The position numbers and the translations under genes are program-made. 64,000 nucleotides of DNA from Corynebacterium frankenforstense (GTDB lineage: Bacteria; Actinomycetota; Actinomycetes; Mycobacteriales; Mycobacteriaceae), in the NCBI RefSeq assembly GCF_030211955.1, contig NZ_JASODI010000002.1, forward strand, positions 1 through 64,000, in the 5' to 3' direction. The notes beneath the pieces are model-generated. The model had not been told where the DNA came from. It saw only the letters and a list, made by a program, of their open reading frames with translations, and made no database searches. The first letter of the stretch is position 1. Each line of letters begins with the position of its first letter. Shown in pieces: positions 58,254-64,000 of the stretch.

Positions 58254-61200
58254 ATGGTCAAAAAATCGGGCTTCGTCCACCTGCACAACCACACCGAATA
58301 CTCCATGCTCGACGGCATGGCGAAGGTGGACATGCTCGCCGAGGAGGCCGTCCGCCAGGGCATGCCCGCCGTCGGCATCACCGACCACGGCAACATGTTC
58401 GGCACCGACAACTTCTACCGGACCATGACCAAGGCCGGCATCAAGCCGATCATCGGCATCGAGACCTACATGGCGCCCGAGAGCCGCTTCAACAAGAAGC
58501 GCATCCGCTGGGGCGAGCCGCACCAGAAGTCCGACGACGTCTCCGCCTCCGGCGCCTACCTGCACCAGACCATGCTCGCCGAGAACGCCACCGGCCTGCA
58601 CAACCTCTTCAAGCTCTCCTCGCTGGCCTCCTACGAAGGTCAGCTGGGCAAATGGCCGCGCATGGACGCCGACCTGATCGCCGAGCACGCCGAGGGCATC
58701 ATCGCCACCACCGGCTGCCCCTCCGGCGACGTGCAGACCCACCTGCGCCTCGGCCAGTTCGACGCCGCCGTCGAGGCCGCCGCCAAGTGGCAGGACATCT
58801 ACGGCAAGGACAACTTCTTCCTCGAGCTGATGGACCACGACCTCGACATCGAGCAGCGCGTGCGCCGCGAGCTCCTCGAGGTCGGCCGCAAGCTCAACCT
58901 GCCGCCGCTGGTGACCAACGACTGCCACTACGTGCTGCAGTCCCAGGCCGGCCCCCACGAGGCCATGCTCTGCGTCCAGACCGGCAAGACCCTGCACGAC
59001 CCGGACCGCTTCAAGTTCAACGGCCCCGAGTACTACCTGAAGTCCGCCGAACAGATGCGCGAGATGTTCGACGACATCGTGCCGGACGGCTGCGACAACA
59101 CCCTCTGGATCGCCGAGCGCGTCGGCGACTACTCGGAGCTGTGGGAGGAGCACCCCCACGACCGCATGCCGATCGCCGACGTCCCGGAGGGCTACACCCC
59201 GACCTCCTGGCTGACCGAGGAGGTCATGCGCGGGCTGGCCAACCGTTTCCCGGACGGCGAGGTGCCCGAGAAGTACACCGAGCGCGCCAAGTACGAGATC
59301 GGCGTCATCGACATGAAGGGCTACCCGTCCTACTTCCTCATCGTCGCCGAGCTGATCAAGCACGCCCGCAAGGTCGGCATCCGCGTCGGGCCGGGTCGTG
59401 GCTCGGCCGCCGGCTCCCTGGTCGCCTACGCGCTGACCATCACCAACATCGACCCGATGGAGCACGACCTCCTCTTCGAGCGATTCCTCAACCCGGAGCG
59501 CCCCTCCGCACCGGATATCGACATCGACTTCGACGACCGCCGCCGCGAGGAGATGATCCGCTACGCCGCCGACCGCTGGGGCGCGGACAAGATCGCCCAG
59601 GTGATCACCTTCGGCACCGTCAAGACCAAGCAGGCGCTGAAGGACTCCGCCCGCGTGCAGTTCGGCCAGCCCGGCTACCAGATGGCCGACCGCATCACCA
59701 AGGCCCTGCCGCCGGCGATCATGGCCAAGGACATCCCGCTGCACGGCATCACCGACCCGGAGCACGACCGCTACGCCGAGGCCGGCGAGGTGCGCAGCCT
59801 CATCGAGGCTGACCCGGACGTGCGCAAGATCTATGACACGGCCCTCGGCCTGGAGGGCGTGGTCCGCCAGGCCGGCGTCCACGCCTGCGCGGTGATCATG
59901 GCCTCGGTGCCGCTGATGGACCACATCCCGATGTGGAAGCGGCCCGCGGACGGGGCGATCATCACCGGCTGGGACTACCCGGCCTGCGAGGCCATCGGCC
60001 TGCTGAAGATGGACTTTCTGGGCCTGCGCAACCTGACCGTGCTGGGCGACGCCGTGGAGAACATCAAGAAGAACCGCGGCGAGGAGATCCACCTCGAGGA
60101 GCTGGTCACCGACGACCCGAAGGTCTACGAGCTGCTCGGCCGCGGCGACACCCTCGGCATCTTCCAGCTCGACGGCGGCGGCATGCAGGAGCTGCTCAAG
60201 CGCATGAAGCCGACGGGCTTCAAGGACATCGTCGCCTCCCTGGCCCTCTACCGTCCGGGCCCGATGGGCGTCAACGCCCACTTCGACTACGCCGACCGCA
60301 AGAACGGCCGTAAGCCGATGACCCCGATCCACCCGGAGCTGGAGGAGCCGCTGCACGACATCCTGGAGGAGACCTACGGTCTGATCGTCTACCAGGAGCA
60401 GATCATGCGTATCTCGCAGAAGGTGGCCAACTACACCGCCGGCGAGGCCGACAACTTCCGTAAGGCCATGGGCAAGAAGAAGCCCGAGGTCCTGGCGAAG
60501 CAGTACGAGAAGTTCGCCGGCGGCATGAAGGACAACGGCTACTCCAAGGACGCCATCGACGCGCTGTGGGGCACCATCGAGCCGTTCGCCTCCTACGCGT
60601 TCAACAAGTCCCACGCCGCGGGCTACGGCCTGGTCAGCTACTGGACGGCCTACCTGAAGGCGAACTACACCGCCGAGTACATGGCCGCGCTGCTGTCCTC
60701 GGTGGCCAGCAACAAGGACAAGTCGGCGCTATACCTCTCGGACTGCCGCCACCTGGGCATCCGCGTGCTCTCCCCGGACGTCAACGAGTCCGAGGACGAC
60801 TTCATGGCCGTCGGCGAGGACATCCGCTTCGGCCTGGGCGCGATCCGCAACGTCGGCCACGACGTCGTCGCCGGCATCGTGCGCGCCCGCCAGGAGAAGG
60901 GCGCCTACCGGGACTTCTCCGACTACCTGGAGAAGATCGACCTCGTCGCCTGCAACAAGCGCGTCACGGAGTCCCTGATCAAGGCTGGCGCCTTCGACTC
61001 GATGGACCTGCCGCGCAAGGGCCTGGCGCTGATCCACGAGGACGCCGTCGACGCGGTGACCTCCACGAAGAAGGCGGCCGACCGCGGCCAGTTCGACCTC
61101 TTCGCGGGCCTCGGCGGCGGGGAGGAGGCCTCGGCGGTGGACAACGTCTTCGCCGTGGACGTCCCCGACGAGGAGTGGGACCGCAAGCACAAGCTCGCTC

Positions 61201-61820
61201 TGGAGCGCGAGATGCTCGGCCTCTACGTCTCGGGTCACCCGCTCGACGGCTTCGAGGAGGCGCTCAACGCGCAGACGGACACCCCGATCACGAAGATCAT
61301 CTCCGGCGAGGTCCACGACCGCCAGGAGCTGGTCATCGGCGGCATCATCTCGGCTGTGGACCGGCGCTTCTCCAAGAAGGACGGCTCGCCCTGGGCGATC
61401 GTCACGGTGGAGGACCACAACGGCGCCTCGGCGGAGATCCTGGTGTTCAACAAGGTCTACTCGCTGGTGGCCCCGCAGATCGTCGAGGACAACATCATAC
61501 TCGCCCGCGTGCACGTCAACGTGCGCGACGACCGCATGAGCCTCTTCTGCGACGACCTGAAGGTCCCGGACCTCGGCGCCGGCAACGGCCGCGGCCTGCC
61601 GCTGCGCCTGACGATGCGCACCGACCAGTGCACCCTGACCAACATCGCCAAGCTCAAGCACGTGCTGCAGCGCAACCCCGGCGACAGCGACGTCTACCTC
61701 AACCTGACCAACGGCTCGGACAGCCAGCTGATGGTGCTTGACGAGCACCTCCGCGTCGAGCGCTCCTCCTCCCTGATGGGCGACCTCAAGGCGTCGATGG
61801 GCCCCGGCATCCTGGGCTGA
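58254..61820 (+). CDS. dnaE1: DNA polymerase III alpha subunit
   Basis: This 1188-residue replicative polymerase begins with a PHP domain ([13 protein letters not shown]) that in actinobacterial DnaE1 is the built-in proofreading exonuclease. The catalytic acids D421, D423 and D425 lie in [12 protein letters not shown], then an HhH/OB C-terminal part binds clamp and DNA. ATG 58254 is 7 nt after TACACT. Essential for replication. Confidence 0.97.
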   Translation: MVKKSGFVHLHNHTEYSMLDGMAKVDMLAEEAVRQGMPAVGITDHGNMFGTDNFYRTMTKAGIKPIIGIETYMAPESRFNKKRIRWGEPHQKSDDVSASGAYLHQTMLAENATGLHNLFKLSSLASYEGQLGKWPRMDADLIAEHAEGIIATTGCPSGDVQTHLRLGQFDAAVEAAAKWQDIYGKDNFFLELMDHDLDIEQRVRRELLEVGRKLNLPPLVTNDCHYVLQSQAGPHEAMLCVQTGKTLHDPDRFKFNGPEYYLKSAEQMREMFDDIVPDGCDNTLWIAERVGDYSELWEEHPHDRMPIADVPEGYTPTSWLTEEVMRGLANRFPDGEVPEKYTERAKYEIGVIDMKGYPSYFLIVAELIKHARKVGIRVGPGRGSAAGSLVAYALTITNIDPMEHDLLFERFLNPERPSAPDIDIDFDDRRREEMIRYAADRWGADKIAQVITFGTVKTKQALKDSARVQFGQPGYQMADRITKALPPAIMAKDIPLHGITDPEHDRYAEAGEVRSLIEADPDVRKIYDTALGLEGVVRQAGVHACAVIMASVPLMDHIPMWKRPADGAIITGWDYPACEAIGLLKMDFLGLRNLTVLGDAVENIKKNRGEEIHLEELVTDDPKVYELLGRGDTLGIFQLDGGGMQELLKRMKPTGFKDIVASLALYRPGPMGVNAHFDYADRKNGRKPMTPIHPELEEPLHDILEETYGLIVYQEQIMRISQKVANYTAGEADNFRKAMGKKKPEVLAKQYEKFAGGMKDNGYSKDAIDALWGTIEPFASYAFNKSHAAGYGLVSYWTAYLKANYTAEYMAALLSSVASNKDKSALYLSDCRHLGIRVLSPDVNESEDDFMAVGEDIRFGLGAIRNVGHDVVAGIVRARQEKGAYRDFSDYLEKIDLVACNKRVTESLIKAGAFDSMDLPRKGLALIHEDAVDAVTSTKKAADRGQFDLFAGLGGGEEASAVDNVFAVDVPDEEWDRKHKLALEREMLGLYVSGHPLDGFEEALNAQTDTPITKIISGEVHDRQELVIGGIISAVDRRFSKKDGSPWAIVTVEDHNGASAEILVFNKVYSLVAPQIVEDNIILARVHVNVRDDRMSLFCDDLKVPDLGAGNGRGLPLRLTMRTDQCTLTNIAKLKHVLQRNPGDSDVYLNLTNGSDSQLMVLDEHLRVERSSSLMGDLKASMGPGILG

Positions 61821-61940
61821 CGCCCCTCAATTGCCGACGTCCCGTCGGTCCCCGTGCGCGGTTCCCTTCGGGTTGGGCGCTGCTGCGCGCAAGTGCCGGC
61901 GCCTGCGCTGCACCTCGGTGTGGCAGCCCCGGGAACCGCA

Positions 61941-61978
61941 GAAAGCGGGCGCCCCGTGTGGGGCGCCCGCTTTCAGGC
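61941..61978. terminator. Perfect 15-bp hairpin between convergent dnaE1 and phosphatase
   Basis: GAAAGCGGGCGCCCC and its complement surround GTGT. It ends in CTTTC on one strand and likewise on the other, so it can terminate both convergent transcripts. Confidence 0.85.
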
Positions 61979-62010
61979 TTTCAGGCTTTCGGGTTCTCAG
62001 GTCCTCAGGT
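61971..62010 (+). repeat. 8-bp degenerate tandem repeat, five copies
   Basis: TTTCAGGC, TTTCAGGC, TTTCGGGT, TCTCAGGT, CCTCAGGT run head to tail. The first unit overlaps the right arm of the terminator stem, so the array looks like slippage expansion from the hairpin edge. Confidence 0.8.
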
Positions 62011-62135
62011 CAGCGCGCCGGGGGAGTGGGAGCGGCGGGGATGTCCCGCCGCGGTCCGGTCAGCTGGTGTGCTGCCCGCTGCCGGCGCTGGTGCGCTGGG
62101 CCCGCCGCCCGCCCGGGTGACCTGTGCCTGCGTGC

Positions 62136-63725
62136 CTACTTGCTGGTGTCGGGCTCGGCGTTGACGTCGAACTTCGACTCGTCGAGGCCCAGCGCGTCGC
62201 GGACCGTGAAGAAGAGGTCGGTCTGGTCGGTCAGGCCGGTCACGTTCGCGGCGCCGGGGCCGAAGGCGGCGATGCGCAGCTGGGCGCCGGTGTGCGACTG
62301 GTCGGTGACGTCCATGTTCTCGCTGGTGGCGTAGCCGACGGTCATCTCGGCGCCGTCCTTGGTGACGAGCTTGCGCGACAGGCCCGGGTAGACCGCGGCG
62401 CGGACCTCCTCCTCGGACTTGCCGGACTCCTCGGCCATCTCCTTGATGTCCTCCTCGGAGACGTTGCCGATGACCTGGCTGGTGTGGGCGTGGTCGGCGG
62501 TGACGACGACGAGGGTCTCGCCGTCCTCGGCCGCGAAGTTCAGGGCCTCCTGGACGGCCTCGTCCAGGTCGACGGTCTCACCGATCTGGCCGCAGGGGTT
62601 GGCGGCGTGGTCCTGCTTGTCGATGCTGGCGCCCTCGACCTGCAGGAAGAAGCCGTTCTCGTTGTCCTTGAGCAGGTCGATGGCCTTGGAGGTCATGTCG
62701 GCCAGCTTCGGGATGTCCTCGGTGCGCTCCGGGTTGTCGGTGCACTTGGCGGCCTCGTCGAGGTAGCCCTCCTTCTCGGCCTTCGGGCCCTCCCAGCGCA
62801 CGGGCATGTTGCCCTCGGAGAACAGGCCCAGAACCGGGGAGTCCTGGTTGGCCTCGGTGATCTTGTCGAGCTCCTCGGCGTTGGTCGGCAGCTGGTAGCC
62901 GCGCTCCTCGGCCTGCTCGCGGAGGGTCTTGCCCTCCCACTCGCCGGCCTTGGCCTTCTGGTCGAAGCTCTCGGAGCCGCCGCCGAGCACGACGTCGGCG
63001 CGGGTGTTGAGCAGCTGCTCGGAGATGGAGCCGCGGCCACCCTTGTCCAGCAGGTCGTCACCGCACTTCTCGGTGTCCTCCGGGCCGTAGCACTTGCGCT
63101 TCTCCACGTGCGCCAGCTGGACGGCCGGGGTGGCGTCCTGGATCTCGGCGGTGGAGACGTTGCCGGTGCCCAGGCCGTTGGCCTTGGCGATCTCCAGCAG
63201 GTTGGCCTGCGGCTTGTTGTCGGCGTCGACGGAGATGGCGCCGTTGAAGGTCTTGGTGCCGGTCGCCCACGCGGAGCCGGAGGCCGCCGAGTCGGTGACG
63301 TAGTTCGGCGTCTTGTCGTCCTTGTTCAGCGAGTAGTGGGTGTACTGGCCGGTCACGGGCAGGGTGTCGATGCCGGCGAAGTCGCCGCCGGCGCCCTCGG
63401 CGTAGTTGCGGGCCACGGTGATCTCGGAGTCGCCCATGCCGTCGCCGATGAGCAGGATGACGTTCTTGGCGTCCGACTTCTCGATCGCCTTCTGCAGCAT
63501 GGCGGCCTGGTCGCCGTCGATGCGGCGCGCACCGCCGTGGGCGGCGATGTCGCCGTTGGCGGAGCGGTCGGCGAGCAGGTCACCGGCCTCGCCCTCGCGG
63601 GTCTCCGCGACCTGGGCGCCGGAGGCCTCCGAGGAGCCGGAGTCGTCCGCGCAGGCGGTCAGGGTCACGGCCAGGGCGGCGGCCGACAGGCCGGCGAGGG
63701 TCGTGCGCAGGGTCTTGTGCTTCAC
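62136..63725 (-). CDS. Lipoprotein alkaline phosphatase (PhoA family)
   Basis: This 529-residue protein starts at GTG 63725 after GGGAGC. The lipobox LTAC gives lipid attachment at C25. The alkaline-phosphatase core is clear: [10 protein letters not shown] (metal site), [13 protein letters not shown] with nucleophile S146, and TADHAHTS near the C-terminus. It releases phosphate from organic esters outside the membrane. A PHO-box-like array lies about 100 bases upstream, and TAACAA (63806-63801) is a likely -10, so phosphate starvation should induce it. Confidence 0.9.
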   Translation of the reverse strand: MKHKTLRTTLAGLSAAALAVTLTACADDSGSSEASGAQVAETREGEAGDLLADRSANGDIAAHGGARRIDGDQAAMLQKAIEKSDAKNVILLIGDGMGDSEITVARNYAEGAGGDFAGIDTLPVTGQYTHYSLNKDDKTPNYVTDSAASGSAWATGTKTFNGAISVDADNKPQANLLEIAKANGLGTGNVSTAEIQDATPAVQLAHVEKRKCYGPEDTEKCGDDLLDKGGRGSISEQLLNTRADVVLGGGSESFDQKAKAGEWEGKTLREQAEERGYQLPTNAEELDKITEANQDSPVLGLFSEGNMPVRWEGPKAEKEGYLDEAAKCTDNPERTEDIPKLADMTSKAIDLLKDNENGFFLQVEGASIDKQDHAANPCGQIGETVDLDEAVQEALNFAAEDGETLVVVTADHAHTSQVIGNVSEEDIKEMAEESGKSEEEVRAAVYPGLSRKLVTKDGAEMTVGYATSENMDVTDQSHTGAQLRIAAFGPGAANVTGLTDQTDLFFTVRDALGLDESKFDVNAEPDTSK

Positions 63726-63824
63726 TTGTGCTCCCGTTCGATAAAGCGTCTGGAATTCTCGGCACGGGCTGGGCGCAGCGGGTGCACCCGGTCTTCTGCC
63801 TTGTTACACGATGAACCTGCGCTG

Positions 63825-63861
63825 TGAACGCTTACTGAAAGTAAATTGAAAAGCCCGTGAA
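63825..63861. promoter_or_regulatory. PHO-box-like array, four TGAA at exact 11-bp spacing
   Basis: TGAA starts at 63825, 63836, 63847 and 63858. Read toward the phosphatase gene these are TTCA repeats such as GTTCACGGGCT and GTTCACAGCGC. Tandem 11-bp direct repeats with a G/T-TTCA core are the actinobacterial PHO box; in C. glutamicum the PhoR response regulator uses 8-3-8 repeats, the same period. The array lies between two divergent promoters. Confidence 0.7.
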
Positions 63862-63876
63862 CTTCACGGCTACACT
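63846..63876 (+). promoter_or_regulatory. Promoter for the rightward MetE-family gene
   Basis: TTGAAA (63846-63851) and TACACT (63871-63876) with a 19-base spacer. The -35 overlaps the 11-bp repeat array, so the same regulator could act on both sides. A dispersed-word copy (63912-63926, minus) lies in the leader. Confidence 0.5.
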
Positions 63877-63958
63877 GTGACTGCGTAACCTGCGGCACCC
63901 ACGGCGCCCACCGGGACGTCGTCAATCGCCCGCACCCGAGACCGAGAGGAACTGGCTC

Positions 63959-64000
63959 TTGACCACGCGCATCCGCACCACCCACGTCGGCTCGCTGCCG
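63959..64000 (+). CDS. MetE-like methyltransferase family, 5' end only
   Basis: TTG 63959 follows GAGAGGA and reads MTTRIRTTHVGSLP before the window ends. THVGSLP is the N-terminal zinc-site motif of the cobalamin-independent methionine synthase / UROD-like family (vitamin-B12-independent methyltransferases and epoxyalkane:CoM transferase relatives). With 14 codons the exact member cannot be named. Confidence 0.6.
   Translation, partial: MTTRIRTTHVGSLP

Larger units (their letters stand above)
61821..62135 (+). other. Gap after dnaE1
   Basis: No gene is seen. It contains a dispersed-word copy ten bases after the dnaE1 stop (61830-61844), part of a longer 23-bp identity with 34061-34083, then the terminator and the octamer repeats listed next. 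The rest, up to the stop of the leftward phosphatase gene, shows nothing notable. Confidence 0.5.

Noticed and set aside
57330..60614. Open frame of nearly 1100 codons antisense to dnaE1 and through rarD
   Set aside because: Same compositional artefact; it overlaps two clear genes and has no ribosome site or domain.

Overview
The window is high-GC actinobacterial chromosome, almost certainly Corynebacterium. The evidence is the Corynebacteriales lipoglycan genes (PimB', MptA and an MptC-type mannosyltransferase) beside PknL and its Rv2175c-like partner, followed by a complete division and cell-wall (dcw) cluster that contains SepF, YggT and DivIVA/Wag31. Gene order matches what I remember of the C. 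glutamicum and M. tuberculosis pimB'-aroG-pknL-mptA-dcw-dnaE1 neighbourhood. I cannot name the species.

Layout. 1-2.6 kb: a DUF222/HNH nuclease gene broken by a frameshift. 3.1-10.2 kb: two secreted NlpC/P60 peptidoglycan hydrolases, pimB', a ROK glucokinase, a PlsC acyltransferase, a membrane acyltransferase-3 and a small membrane protein. 10.2-20.4 kb: mptC-like GT87, an Rv2179c-type exoribonuclease, aroG, pknL with its DNA-binding partner, mptA coupled to idsA, and a GNAT. 20.6-21.5 kb: two small conserved proteins. 22.1-42.4 kb: dcw cluster mraZ-rsmH-ftsL-ftsI-murE-murF-mraY-murD-ftsW-murG-murC-ftsQ-ftsZ-pgeF-yggS-sepF-yggT-divIVA, mostly joined by 4-base ATGA/GTGA overlaps. 42.8-49.7 kb: a 54-residue membrane protein, a T-box leader with ileS, a frameshifted AnsP-like permease, and dinB. 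49.8-58.2 kb: lipoproteins, an ABC-F protein, lspA, an RluD-type synthase, a second HNH gene and rarD. 58.2-64 kb: dnaE1, a lipoprotein alkaline phosphatase behind a PHO-box-like array, and the first codons of a MetE-family gene.

How the genes fit together. Most of the window builds the envelope: precursor synthesis (murC-murG, mraY), polymerisation and division (ftsW, ftsI, ftsL, ftsQ, ftsZ, sepF), polar growth (divIVA), remodelling (NlpC/P60, pgeF), lipid anchors (pimB', mptA, mptC, idsA, plsC), lipoprotein maturation (lspA) and signalling (pknL). Regulatory signals readable in the DNA fit these roles: an 8-3-8 direct repeat like an MtrA box before the first hydrolase, three GTGGG boxes at exact 10-bp spacing before mraZ plus two inverted upstream clusters, GACAC (WhiA-like) sites before ftsZ and divIVA, an Ile T-box before ileS, and 11-bp-phased TGAA repeats before the phosphatase. 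About ten genes have a -10 hexamer 6-8 nt from the start codon, which implies leaderless mRNAs.

The most unexplained signal is a dispersed 15-bp DNA word, ATTG(A/C)CGACG(T/C)C(G/C)CG. It and close variants occur about 20 times on both strands, in genes and between them. Second, two unrelated genes are each broken by an apparent loss of one CG dinucleotide from a short (CG)n run.
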